A program made the translations under genes and the position numbers. A model generated the notes under the pieces. The model saw only the letters and a list, made by a program, of their open reading frames with translations, ran no database searches and was not told the DNA's origin. Of a stretch of 64,000 bases of DNA, positions 49,025-58,077 are shown in pieces. Source of the stretch: an uncultured bacterium (GTDB lineage: Bacteria > Bacillota > Clostridia > Oscillospirales > Ruminococcaceae); assembly GCA_905215965.1 (NCBI GenBank), contig CAJMSD010000001.1, positions 372,001-436,000 of the forward strand, written 5' to 3'. Each line of letters opens with the position of its first letter. Positions within the stretch are counted from its first letter, which is position 1.

Positions 49025-50756
49025 GGTTTTGAAAAGAGTTCTCGGATATGCTCGTCCTTACATTAAATATCTTGTTTTTACCGTGCTTTTCGCTGTGATC
49101 GGAATATCGCTGTCGCTTGCCGTTCCTATCTTTATAGGAGACGCTGTTGAATGCTGTATCGGAGAGGGAAATGTTGATTTCGTCCGGTTAAAGAAAATAT
49201 GCGTTACTCTTGCGGCAGTCGTTCTTGTAAGCATGGTATTCCAGTGGCTTTTAAGCCTGTGTACCAACAAGCTTGCGTTTTTGACGGTGCGAGATCTGAG
49301 AGGAGATATTTTTTCAAAGCTTGAGCGTGTACCTCTGAAATATATCGACGGTCATACAAAGGGCGAGCTTACAAGCCGTGTCATAAATGATATAGAAATT
49401 ATCTCGGACGGTCTGCTTCAGGGATTTACTCAATTTTTCAGCGGAATAATCACCATTATAGGAACGCTCGTTTTTATGATGACTATTAATGTGAAAATTT
49501 CGATAGTAGTAGTTTTGATGACTCCGCTTTCGTTTATAGCGGCGTCGAAAATAACAAAAATGTCTCACGATTCGTATATGAAGCAGTCGAAGTTGCGCGG
49601 CGATATGGTAGGCTTTGCCGAGGAAATGGCAGGCAGCCAGAAAATCGTGAAAGCATTTGTTTATGATAAACGCGCAGCAAAACGTTTTTCCGAGATCAAT
49701 AACGAATACGGAAAAATAGGCGCAAAGGCGACCTTTTTAAGCTCAATGACGAATCCGACCACACGCTTTGTGAACGGTCTGATATATGCTGCCGTCGGAC
49801 TTATCGGTGCGCTTGGCGTTATAGGATATTCTCCGTTTATCGGAGCAATGACCGTGGGAAAGCTGTCGAGCTTTCTTGCCTATTCAAATCAGTATACAAA
49901 GCCGTTTAACGAGATCTCGGGAGTATTTGCCGAGCTGCAAAATGCAATAGCGTCAGCTCAGAGGATATTCAGCGTCCTTGACGAAGAGGAGGTTTCGGAC
50001 GATTCGGACAAGGATATCCTTACAAATTGCGCGGGAGAGCTTTCGTTCAATAACGTAAGCTTTTCGTATGATCCTGCCGCTAAGCTTATAGAGAATTTCA
50101 GCCTTAATGTAAGAGCAGGCGAGAAGGTGGCTATCGTAGGACCTACGGGTTGCGGAAAATCAACTATAATCAATCTTTTGCTGAGGTTTTATGATATTCA
50201 GGGCGGAGAAATAACCGTTTCCGGCAGAAATATTTCGGGAATAACAAGAAGCAGCCTGCGCAGCTCCTTTGGCATGGTTCTTCAGGAAACGTGGATATTT
50301 ACCGGAACGGTTGCAGAAAATATCGCGTACGGAATGCCGGAAGCGTCGCCGGAGCAGATCATCGCGGCGGCAAAGGCAGTTTATGCTCATGGCTTTATCA
50401 AGCGTCTGCCGAAGGGATACGATACGGTTATCAGCGAGGACAGCGGACTTTCGCAGGGACAGAAGCAGCTTATTTGCATAGCCCGTATAATGCTTATGAA
50501 TCCGCCGATGCTTATTCTTGACGAGGCTACAAGCTCTATCGATCTGCGCACGGAGCATCGTATCCAGCGCGCCTTTACAAAGCTTATGGAGGGAAAAACA
50601 AGCTTTATTATTGCGCATCGTCTTTCGACCATTAAGAATTCCGACACGATACTTGTAATGAAAAACGGAAATGTAATCGAGCAGGGAAATCATTCAGAGC
50701 TTATCGTTAAGGACGGTTTTTATGCCGAGCTTTACAATAGCCAGTTTGCTTCATAA
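49017..50756 (+). CDS. ABC exporter half-transporter, catalytic subunit
   Basis: 579 aa from ATG 49017, overlapping the partner gene; a longer frame from 48996 is less likely. Six membrane helices, then the ATPase domain with Walker A GPTGCGKST, Walker B MLILDEATSSID (catalytic Glu present), H-loop IIAHRLSTI. The signature is LSQGQKQL, altered from LSGGQ. Together with subunit 1 this gives one canonical site (this Walker A/B with the partner's LSGGQ) and one degenerate site, as in TM287/288-type exporters. Confidence 0.93.
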   Translation: MFKVLKRVLGYARPYIKYLVFTVLFAVIGISLSLAVPIFIGDAVECCIGEGNVDFVRLKKICVTLAAVVLVSMVFQWLLSLCTNKLAFLTVRDLRGDIFSKLERVPLKYIDGHTKGELTSRVINDIEIISDGLLQGFTQFFSGIITIIGTLVFMMTINVKISIVVVLMTPLSFIAASKITKMSHDSYMKQSKLRGDMVGFAEEMAGSQKIVKAFVYDKRAAKRFSEINNEYGKIGAKATFLSSMTNPTTRFVNGLIYAAVGLIGALGVIGYSPFIGAMTVGKLSSFLAYSNQYTKPFNEISGVFAELQNAIASAQRIFSVLDEEEVSDDSDKDILTNCAGELSFNNVSFSYDPAAKLIENFSLNVRAGEKVAIVGPTGCGKSTIINLLLRFYDIQGGEITVSGRNISGITRSSLRSSFGMVLQETWIFTGTVAENIAYGMPEASPEQIIAAAKAVYAHGFIKRLPKGYDTVISEDSGLSQGQKQLICIARIMLMNPPMLILDEATSSIDLRTEHRIQRAFTKLMEGKTSFIIAHRLSTIKNSDTILVMKNGNVIEQGNHSELIVKDGFYAELYNSQFAS

Positions 50757-50761
50757 ATTTT

Positions 50762-50786
50762 GGGCGGTCATATTGACCGCCCTTTG
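50762..50786 (+). terminator. Terminator after the ABC exporter genes
   Basis: GGGCGGTCA-tat-TGACCGCCC then TTTG; a strong stem with a short T tract. Confidence 0.8.
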
Positions 50787-50799
50787 CATTTTATATCGT

Positions 50800-51420
50800 T
50801 TAAGTAGCAGCTTCTTCAGCTGCGGTAGTTTCTTCGGCGGAGGCGGTTTCCTCGGCAGAGGTGGTTTCCTCGGCTGCCGTTGTACTTTCCGTATCGGTAT
50901 CTATCGGAGTAACATCGCTGAAATTCATAGTAAGCTTGTTGTTCGGCATGGCAAATGATGCAAGATCACCGTTTTCGTCAACGGTAAGTTCATAGTCTCC
51001 TCCGTCAAGAGTGCCAGAGATCTTTAGCAAGCCGTTTTCCTCCGCGCCTGTAAGCTGCTCAGAACCGGCTGTTGAGTCGACTGCCGAGATAAGATTGAGC
51101 ATCATTGCTTTTACCGGAAGCGCAGACTGAGGAACCGAAAAGCTCAGTCCCTTGTAAGAAGCGTCCACGCTGCCGTCATTGAATTCAAGCTTGATGCCTG
51201 CGAGAGTATTGGGAGAGCTGAATTCTATTTCCCACATACCGTCACCGAAACGCTTGACTGTTCCTTCTGCTTCGAGGTCGCCGAGAACAACGGAAGCAGC
51301 CGCCTGAAAATGACTGCCAAGTCCGTTGGGTTTGGACGTTTTATCTCCGCCCGTTACTGCGCATGAAAACAGACATACGGCAGTTATAGCAGCAATCGCG
51401 AATGTAATAAGCCTTTTCAT
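50800..51420 (-). CDS. Lipoprotein with Thr/Glu-rich repeat tail
   Basis: 206 aa from ATG 51420 (GGAG site). Lipobox at CLFSC near residue 20. The central region (about 30-170) is beta-rich with segments such as VKRFGDGMWEIEFSSP and GDYELTVDENGDLASF, which recall LolA/DUF4292-type lipoproteins, but the match is weak. The last 35 residues are a tandem TSAEET/ASAEET/TAAEE repeat, probably a disordered spacer. Exported and membrane anchored; function unknown. Faces the exporter operon. Confidence 0.72.
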   Translation of the reverse strand: MKRLITFAIAAITAVCLFSCAVTGGDKTSKPNGLGSHFQAAASVVLGDLEAEGTVKRFGDGMWEIEFSSPNTLAGIKLEFNDGSVDASYKGLSFSVPQSALPVKAMMLNLISAVDSTAGSEQLTGAEENGLLKISGTLDGGDYELTVDENGDLASFAMPNNKLTMNFSDVTPIDTDTESTTAAEETTSAEETASAEETTAAEEAAT

Positions 51421-51572
51421 AATCAATTCTCCGTTCATGAAATATTATGTTCGTATTGTCAGTATATTTACTGAATGCGGTTTTTGAGCTTTTTACATCC
51501 GCTTTTATGTCCGAACGCTGCCGATCAGGCATAATAAAGCAATTTTAAAATATCCGTACAGTTATGATCGGT

Positions 51573-53285
51573 CTATTCCGATACATTCTGCTTTTCTTTT
51601 ATATACAGAAAAGCGTCTGCGAGAGAGTTTATCAGGTCTCTTGGGAGCATAGCTTCCTGACTGAAGCTTTCGGCGGTGATATCGCCTGCAAGTCCGTGAA
51701 TATAGGCAGCATAGCCGGCTGCGTCGAAAACGTCGTATCCAAGAGCTATAAATGCCGCAACTATACCGGAAAGCACATCTCCGCTTCCTCCTTTGCTCAT
51801 ACCCGGATTTCCCGTAGTGTTTACGGCAGTATAATGAGCGTCGGCAATAAGTGTGCCGGCTCCCTTAAGAAGAACCGTAACGCCGTATTTTTCGGCGAAA
51901 CTTTCGGCAGCAGCAAATCTGTTTTTCACGACCTCTTCATTTTCACAGTTCATAAGACGCGCCATTTCTCCGATGTGCGGAGTAAGAACAATATCTGTGT
52001 TCTTCTTCTGTAAAATATCTATGTCCGAGGCTATGCAATTTATTCCATCTGCGTCAATAATTATCGGACACTTTGCGTTTTCCGCCACAAATCTTGTGAT
52101 CTCGACCGTATCTGCGGTGACGCCCATACCGCAGCCGAGCAGAATGGCATCGGCGCGTTCCATTTCTTCGGCGAGCAGAGATTTGTTGACATCGAAAAGC
52201 AGATATCCGTAATCGTCCGTTTCAAGCGGTAAGAACGTTGCTTCGGGAGCAAGTACCGAAGCCGTGCTTACTGCTTCCTCACAGGAAGCCAGACACACAA
52301 GACCCGCACCGCTTCTTAAAGCGGCAAGAGTTGAAACAGCGGCTGCTCCGCGCATACGTGAGCTTCCAGTGATGCATAAAACTCTGCCGAACTGGTTTTT
52401 ATAGGAGTCGGGACAGCGCTTTGCAGGGAATCCGGAAAGTGCAGAGCTGTCGATGAGAGAGTAAAGTCTTTCGTCATCGGGAACAACGTGAGCGTCATCG
52501 GGGATTCCAATGTTTAATATTCTGATCCTGCCGCAGTAGCTTTTAAGAGGATACTGGGTCATTCCGGTTTTAAGGAAGCCGAAAGTCACGGTTTCGTCAG
52601 CCTTGAATGTTCCCTCGGTTACAGCGCCGGTTGTGGAGTTGCCTCCGCTTGGAACATCAACGGCGATCTTATATGCTTTCGAGCCTGCCGCAAGAAAAGC
52701 GGCTATTTCATCGTCAAGCTGACCGTGGAAGCCAGTACCGAATATACCGTCGGCAATAACGTCCGCGTCCTCGAGCGCCTGCATCACCTTATCGATCCTG
52801 TGCTTTTCTTCAAGGCGTATTTTTTCAAGCGGAGTAAGCTCCTTGCTGTCTTTTTTATTGAGAGCGGCGATATCGCTTTCCTGCGACAGCGTCATATAGC
52901 TCAGTTCTGCGGCTTCTATCGCGGCTTTGACGTTTTCGCTTCTGTATGCGGTGATGATCCTTGCGTGTTCTTTCGGCAGTTTTTTGAAGGCTGCGTCGGC
53001 AGCGTCTGTCTGCGGCTTTCCGCAGAGATTTATAACTGTCACGCTGTAGCCTCTGAAAATAAGCTTTCCTGCCGCGACAAAGCAGTCTCCGCCGTTATTG
53101 CCGGAACCTGCAAGAAAGACTATGGATTGAGTTTCCGGATCTCCTTTGAGGCTGCTGCGGCAATATTCGTCAATTACGTTTGCGAGTGCCGAACCGGCGT
53201 TGGACATTAACTGTTTTTCGTTAACTCCCAATTCCGCTGAAGCCGATTCGATTTTTTTCATTTGCTGCGGTGTTACGATTTGCAT
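51573..53285 (-). CDS. nnr: Bifunctional NAD(P)H-hydrate epimerase/dehydratase
   Basis: 570 aa. The N-terminal YjeF_N epimerase domain has LAGSGNNGGDCFVAA (about residues 58-72) and IADGIFGTGFHG. The C-terminal ADP/ATP-dependent dehydratase domain has GSSRMRGAAAVSTLAA, LTPHIGEMARL and GMSKGGSGDVLSGIVAA. It repairs damaged NAD(P)HX. A charged stretch of about 50 residues (roughly 115-168, with QESDIAALNKKDSKELTP) is an insertion in the epimerase half and makes the protein longer than the usual 500-520. Confidence 0.94.
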   Translation of the reverse strand: MQIVTPQQMKKIESASAELGVNEKQLMSNAGSALANVIDEYCRSSLKGDPETQSIVFLAGSGNNGGDCFVAAGKLIFRGYSVTVINLCGKPQTDAADAAFKKLPKEHARIITAYRSENVKAAIEAAELSYMTLSQESDIAALNKKDSKELTPLEKIRLEEKHRIDKVMQALEDADVIADGIFGTGFHGQLDDEIAAFLAAGSKAYKIAVDVPSGGNSTTGAVTEGTFKADETVTFGFLKTGMTQYPLKSYCGRIRILNIGIPDDAHVVPDDERLYSLIDSSALSGFPAKRCPDSYKNQFGRVLCITGSSRMRGAAAVSTLAALRSGAGLVCLASCEEAVSTASVLAPEATFLPLETDDYGYLLFDVNKSLLAEEMERADAILLGCGMGVTADTVEITRFVAENAKCPIIIDADGINCIASDIDILQKKNTDIVLTPHIGEMARLMNCENEEVVKNRFAAAESFAEKYGVTVLLKGAGTLIADAHYTAVNTTGNPGMSKGGSGDVLSGIVAAFIALGYDVFDAAGYAAYIHGLAGDITAESFSQEAMLPRDLINSLADAFLYIKEKQNVSE

Positions 53286-53316
53286 AAAGATACCTCCTTA
53301 GTTTATTAAAAATACG

Positions 53317-53844
53317 TTATTCTGCGTTAAATGAGTTCCTTAAGGCTCTTGGAAGAAATTTTGCGATATTTTCGAGCATTGATTCACTGGGCGAGAAGAT
53401 AAGCCTTGTCTTTCCGTATTCCTCATGCTCAAAGTCGGCATAATATTCGTGGGAAGCGATATTATCCGAGCTGACAACCACTGTCATATCCTCGGTTTCC
53501 GGAAGCTCCTCGTTGTATTTGCCGAATGCCGTAAAGCTTTTGACATTTACCGAAAGCATTTCCGTGCGCTTCTTTTTTGCGATGATCTTGTCTACGTCAA
53601 GATCGCCGTTGGTAAATGTGTATTCATACTCCACGTACATATCCTGAACAAAAAAGTACGTGCCGTAGCCTGTTCCGGCGGCAAGAAGCAGTCCGAGGAT
53701 AGATATCGGGCTTTTAATGTAAAGAAAAGAAACCAGCGCAAGGGCTGCCGCAAGAATAATTCCGCCGATGAGCAGAACGTTCTTTTTTATCTTTTCGGAA
53801 CCGGTTGGATTCCTGTAAACAAGGAATTCAGAAAAATTATCCAT
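53317..53844 (-). CDS. Small membrane protein, DUF6106-like
   Basis: 175 aa. Two adjacent membrane helices (about residues 23-65) after a short N-terminal MDNFSEFLVYRNPTGSEKIK, then a soluble domain starting VEYEYTFTNGDLDVDKIIAKKKR. This resembles DUF6106 proteins of clostridia, which have no known function; the assignment is from memory. It precedes nnr by 31 bp, and the ribosome site is weak with a long spacing. Confidence 0.65.
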   Translation of the reverse strand: MDNFSEFLVYRNPTGSEKIKKNVLLIGGIILAAALALVSFLYIKSPISILGLLLAAGTGYGTYFFVQDMYVEYEYTFTNGDLDVDKIIAKKKRTEMLSVNVKSFTAFGKYNEELPETEDMTVVVSSDNIASHEYYADFEHEEYGKTRLIFSPSESMLENIAKFLPRALRNSFNAE

Positions 53845-53982
53845 AAAATTTAAACTCTCCGTTTCATAACCGATTTTTCGGTAATTAATAGCAGAATTCC
53901 GACAAAATATACATATATTTTTGGAAAAAACTGCTGTCTATAAATATAATATCACAAATTTTTGTGAATTTCAATAAACTAC

Positions 53983-54011
53983 TTGATTTTTTTTTATTTT
54001 AAGTTTATAAT
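53983..54011 (+). promoter_or_regulatory. pheST promoter
   Basis: TTGATT (53983-53988), 17-bp spacer, TATAAT (54006-54011), directly before the T-box leader. Confidence 0.75.
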
Positions 54012-54300
54012 AGAGTTGTCTTAAAGGCTCGGAGTATATTTCGGGTCTTGGATCAATTTTTATAACATGATGACTGAGAGAGTAGGCTTTACCGAACCGT
54101 CGGCAGAGAATGACTGTATTTGCTGTGAGCAGTCTGACTATAAGTATAGCTGAAGTTCACTCACGAGTGGCGCTTTTGAAAGGCTTTGCCGTGTAGATCG
54201 CGACGCAGGTCTGCGTTAAAGACAAGAGAGTGTCGGCTCTCCTGACTGATAGGTGGTTATAAGCAAGTTGTGTCTTGTCCTGTTGGGCAGGACATTTTTT
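54012..54300 (+). promoter_or_regulatory. T-box leader, phenylalanine specific
   Basis: A leader of about 290 nt before pheS. The specifier loop context TGAAG-TTC-ACTC at about 54151-54162 gives codon TTC (Phe). The T-box element is AGGTGGTTATAAGC (54251-54264), whose TGGT pairs with the ACCA end of tRNA-Phe. A terminator TGTCCTG-ttggg-CAGGACA with six T follows at 54276-54300. Uncharged tRNA-Phe should favour read-through. It fills the gap between 53845 and the pheS start. Confidence 0.88.
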
Positions 54301-54393
54301 GTGCCCGCACTGAGTATCTGTATCCATAAACCAAATCATATTTTTTATGAATGCAGATTACGGTATTTGATAAATTTTTATGAGGTGATTTTT

Positions 54394-55413
54394 TTGAAAG
54401 AACAGCTGGAAAAAATTGAAGCGCTTGCCCTGGAGGAGCTTTCCTCATGTACGGCTGTCAAGGCGCTTGACGATCTGAGAATCAAATATCTCGGAAAAAA
54501 GGGAGAGCTTACCGCTATTCTCAAGCAGATGGGCAAGCTTTCTTCGGAAGAACGTCCTGTCATTGGTCAGCTTGCAAATAAGGTGAGAGCCGATATCGAA
54601 GAAGCTCTTTCCGCTAAGCTCGGTACGCTTAAAGCCGAAGCTCAGGCTGCTAAGATCGCTGCCGAGTCGATCGACATAACTCTGCCGGGAAAAACTCAGA
54701 CTATCGGTAAGCTTCACCCTATGTCTGTCGTTGAAAACGAGATACGCGAAATTTTCATGGGTATGGGATTCAGTATCGCTGACGGTCCCGAGATCGACGA
54801 CGATTACCACGTTTTCGAGGCTCTTAATCTTCCGCCCGACCATCCTGCAAGGGATACTCAGGATACGTTTTATATAAATGATAAGATCCTGCTTCGTACA
54901 CAGACTTCCTCCGTTCAGGTTCATGTTATGGAAAATCAGAAGCCTCCGATCAGGATAATTTCTCCGGGACGCGTTTACAGAAGCGACGCCGTTGACGCTA
55001 CTCATTCGCCGCTCTTCCACCAGATAGAGGGCCTCGTTGTTGATAAGGGCATTACGATGTCCGATTTAAAGGGAACTTTGGAAATGCTTATGAAAAAGCT
55101 CTACGGCAACGACTGCAAGCTTCGCTTCCGTCCGCATCATTTCCCGTTCACCGAACCAAGCTGCGAGGTAGATATCAGCTGCTTCAACTGCGGCGGCGAA
55201 GGCTGCTCTATGTGCAAGGACGAGGGATATATCGAGCTTCTCGGCGCAGGAATGGTTCATCCGAAGGTCCTTGAAAACTGCGGTATCGACAGCAATGTTT
55301 ACTCCGGTTTCGCATTCGGTCTTGGTCTGGAGCGTATGGTTATGGGACGTTATGATATTAACGATCTCCGTCTGCTTTATGAGAACGATCTGAGATTCTT
55401 AGAGCAGTTCTGA
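54394..55413 (+). CDS. pheS: Phenylalanyl-tRNA synthetase alpha subunit
   Basis: 339 aa from a TTG at 54394, chosen because GAGGTG lies 6 nt before it and because it gives the normal length; the same frame runs back into the T-box leader. N-terminal coiled coil (about 1-85), class II core with HPARDTQDTFY, RTQTSSVQVH, GRVYRSDAVDATHSP, FRPHHFPFTEPS and motif 3 GLGLERMVM. Forms the alpha2-beta2 enzyme with PheT. Confidence 0.97.
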   Translation: MKEQLEKIEALALEELSSCTAVKALDDLRIKYLGKKGELTAILKQMGKLSSEERPVIGQLANKVRADIEEALSAKLGTLKAEAQAAKIAAESIDITLPGKTQTIGKLHPMSVVENEIREIFMGMGFSIADGPEIDDDYHVFEALNLPPDHPARDTQDTFYINDKILLRTQTSSVQVHVMENQKPPIRIISPGRVYRSDAVDATHSPLFHQIEGLVVDKGITMSDLKGTLEMLMKKLYGNDCKLRFRPHHFPFTEPSCEVDISCFNCGGEGCSMCKDEGYIELLGAGMVHPKVLENCGIDSNVYSGFAFGLGLERMVMGRYDINDLRLLYENDLRFLEQF

Positions 55414-55456
55414 TGCGGATCATTAAAATTATATTAATTTAAAACGGAGGTAACTT

Positions 55457-57850
55457 ATGAACTTATCAATGAAATGGCTTAACGATTACGTTAAAGCCGA
55501 TATGCCGATAAAAGATTACTGCCATGCTCTTACCATGAGCGGCTCTAAGGTAGAGGGATACGAGATAGAGGGAAAAGAAATTTCCAACGTTGTTGTAGGT
55601 AAGATACTCTCGGTCGTTCCCCACGAAAATTCCGATCACCTTGTCGTTTGTCAGGTAGAGGTCGGCGGTGACGCTCCTATCCAGATCGTTACGGGAGCTT
55701 CAAATGTAAATGCCGGGGATATCGTTCCGGTTGCAATGAACGGCTCAACTCTTCCGGGAGGAATAAAGATCAAAAAGGGCAAGCTCCGCGGAGTTGAATC
55801 AAACGGAATGCTCTGCTCCCTGGGCGAGCTTGGACTTGAAAACAGAGATTTTCCTTATGCAATAGAGGACGGTATTTTTATCATGCAGGAGGACTGTGAG
55901 ATCGGTCAGGATATAAGATCGGCAATCGGTCTTGACGATACTTCTGTAGAATTTGAGATAACCTCGAACCGTCCCGACTGCCTGAGCGTTATCGGTCTTG
56001 CAAGAGAGACTGCCGCAACTTATAACCTTCCGCTGAACGTTAAAGCTCCGGAATTCAAGGGCATTGACGGCGATGTAAACGATTTCCTCAAGGTGGATAT
56101 AATCAACACGGAAAAGTGCCAGCGTTACTGCGCAGGTATCGTAAAGAACGTTAAAATTGAACCGTCTCCGAGATGGATGAGAGAGAGACTTCGCGCAAGC
56201 GGCGTTCGTCCTATCAATAATTTTGTCGATATCACAAACTACGTAATGCTTGAATACGGTCAGCCTATGCACGCTTTCGATCTCCGTTATGTCGAGGGAG
56301 CGCACATAAACGTAAGAAATGCCGTAAACGGTGAAAAGATCACTACTCTTGACGGCGTTGAGCGTACTCTTTCCGACGATATGCTCGTTATCGCCGATGA
56401 AAAGAAGCCTGTTGCCGTTGCCGGCGTTATGGGCGGAGAATACAGCGGAATCATGGAAGATACGACCACTGTTGTGTTTGAATCGGCATACTTTGAGCCT
56501 ACTCAGGTTCGCCGTACTTCCAAAAACCTCAAGCTGAAAACCGACGCTTCCGCGCGATATGAAAAGGGCGTTGACCGTCTTATCAGCATGACCTGCCTGA
56601 AAAGAGCTTTCCAGCTTGTTGAGGAGCTTGGCGCAGGAGAGGTAGTCCGTACCGTTATCGATAAGAATTATACCGACGCTGCTCCGGCAGAGGTAGAGTT
56701 TGATTCTCAGTGGATAAACGGCTTCCTCGGCACCGATATAGCCGAATCGGATATGATCGATTATCTTGACCGTCTCGGCTTTAGAATCGAAAACGGCAAG
56801 GTCGTTGCTCCGTCTTATAGAATAGATATCGAATGCAAGGCCGATATTGCGGAAGAGATCGCGCGTATCTACGGCTACAACAATATTCCGTCCACGGAGT
56901 TCAGAGGAGTTGCCGAAGCCGAGCTTACTGCCGAGCAGAAATTTATCAGACAGCTTAAAAATGCCTCGGTCGCACTCGGCGGATATGAGATAGCGACATA
57001 CTCGTTTATATCGCCTAAATATTTCGATAAGATCAATCTTCCTGCCGGCAGCAAGCTCAGAAAGACCGTTACTATTATCAATCCTCTCGGCGAGGATACA
57101 AGCGTTATGAGAACAACAACTATCCCGTCTATGCTCGAAACGCTTTCGTTCAACTACAATAATAAAAATGAAAAGGCTTGTCTTTTTGAAGTCGGCAAGG
57201 AATACCTGCCCGTAGACGGAAGAGAGCTTCCCGACGAGCCTGACCGCCTTGCCTTTGGTATGTACGGCGGAAACGTTGATTTTTACGATATTAAGGGAGT
57301 AGTCGAGGCTCTCCTGTCCGAAATGGGTATAAATGAGGTTGAATATGTGCGTACCTGCAACAGCGAAGCTTTCGATGAAAAATCGGCGCTTCACCCGGGA
57401 AGAGGAGCAGTTATACTCAAAGACGGAACAGCAATCGGTATTATGGGCGAGGTTCACCCCTCGGTTCAGGAGAACTACGGAATCAAAACAAAAACATATA
57501 TTGCCAAGCTGAATGTTCCGGAGATGATGAAGGCTGCCGTTGCCGAGATATCCTACAAGCCGCTTCCGAAATTCCCTGCTTCAACAAGAGATCTCAGCGT
57601 TATATGCGACGATGCTCTGCCTGTTGCCGAGCTTGAAAAGGCTATAAAGGGCGCAGTCGGAAAGATACTTGAAAAGGTAACGCTGTTCGACGTTTACAAG
57701 GGCGAACAGATAGAAAAGGGCAAGAAGAGCGTTTCTTACTCGATAACAATGCGTTCTCACGAGGGAACTCTCACCGACGAGCAGGCTGACGGAGCAGTTA
57801 AAAAGGCTCTTAAAGCGCTTGCCGACGTAGGAGCTGAACTGAGAGCATAA
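55457..57850 (+). CDS. pheT: Phenylalanyl-tRNA synthetase beta subunit
   Basis: 797 aa, normal length. N-terminal tRNA-binding (EMAP-like) domain at about 40-150 with VCQVEVGGDAPIQIVTGASN, the B3/B4 editing region including SNRPDCLSV, B5 around 400-475, the catalytic-like core and a C-terminal ferredoxin-like anticodon-binding domain (KFPASTRDLSV to the end). 43 bp after pheS, same transcript, followed by a terminator. Confidence 0.98.
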   Translation: MNLSMKWLNDYVKADMPIKDYCHALTMSGSKVEGYEIEGKEISNVVVGKILSVVPHENSDHLVVCQVEVGGDAPIQIVTGASNVNAGDIVPVAMNGSTLPGGIKIKKGKLRGVESNGMLCSLGELGLENRDFPYAIEDGIFIMQEDCEIGQDIRSAIGLDDTSVEFEITSNRPDCLSVIGLARETAATYNLPLNVKAPEFKGIDGDVNDFLKVDIINTEKCQRYCAGIVKNVKIEPSPRWMRERLRASGVRPINNFVDITNYVMLEYGQPMHAFDLRYVEGAHINVRNAVNGEKITTLDGVERTLSDDMLVIADEKKPVAVAGVMGGEYSGIMEDTTTVVFESAYFEPTQVRRTSKNLKLKTDASARYEKGVDRLISMTCLKRAFQLVEELGAGEVVRTVIDKNYTDAAPAEVEFDSQWINGFLGTDIAESDMIDYLDRLGFRIENGKVVAPSYRIDIECKADIAEEIARIYGYNNIPSTEFRGVAEAELTAEQKFIRQLKNASVALGGYEIATYSFISPKYFDKINLPAGSKLRKTVTIINPLGEDTSVMRTTTIPSMLETLSFNYNNKNEKACLFEVGKEYLPVDGRELPDEPDRLAFGMYGGNVDFYDIKGVVEALLSEMGINEVEYVRTCNSEAFDEKSALHPGRGAVILKDGTAIGIMGEVHPSVQENYGIKTKTYIAKLNVPEMMKAAVAEISYKPLPKFPASTRDLSVICDDALPVAELEKAIKGAVGKILEKVTLFDVYKGEQIEKGKKSVSYSITMRSHEGTLTDEQADGAVKKALKALADVGAELRA

Positions 57851-57856
57851 AAAGTT

Positions 57857-57885
57857 AAGCGGCTTTTTCGGAAGCCGCTTTTTTA
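57857..57885 (+). terminator. Terminator of pheST
   Basis: AAGCGGCTT-tttcgg-AAGCCGCTT followed by T. Confidence 0.9.
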
Positions 57886-57893
57886 TATTCGCG

Positions 57894-58000
57894 ATTTAAT
57901 GTTTGTCGTTAATTAGTTATCGTTAATTGTATACAAAAACGTGTATAAATAGACTCGAATATTTGCTTATCATTACAAATTTAATGTTTATCGTTAAATT
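57894..58000. promoter_or_regulatory. Repeated operator-like TTAATGTTT-R-TCGTTAA sites
   Basis: ATTTAATGTTTGTCGTTAATT (57894-57914) and ATTTAATGTTTATCGTTAA (57979-57997) are near-identical, and a third TCGTTAA lies at 57920-57926. The second copy is flanked by AATTTAA/TTAAATT arms. All lie upstream of the promoter of the DUF2975/HTH unit, so the HTH protein may autoregulate through them. Confidence 0.6.
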
Positions 58001-58004
58001 TTAG

Positions 58005-58033
58005 TTGACAATCGCTAATATGTGTGATATATT
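58005..58033 (+). promoter_or_regulatory. Promoter of the DUF2975/HTH operon
   Basis: TTGACA (58005-58010), 17-bp spacer, TATATT (58028-58033). Confidence 0.8.
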
Positions 58034-58077
58034 GATAATACAAAAGCAATAAACCAAAAATATCGGAGGTATCTGAC

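Noticed and set aside
55799..57457. 552-aa minus-strand frame opposite pheT
   Set aside because: Long antisense shadow of a highly conserved gene; Cys/Arg-rich with no homologue recognised and no start signal.
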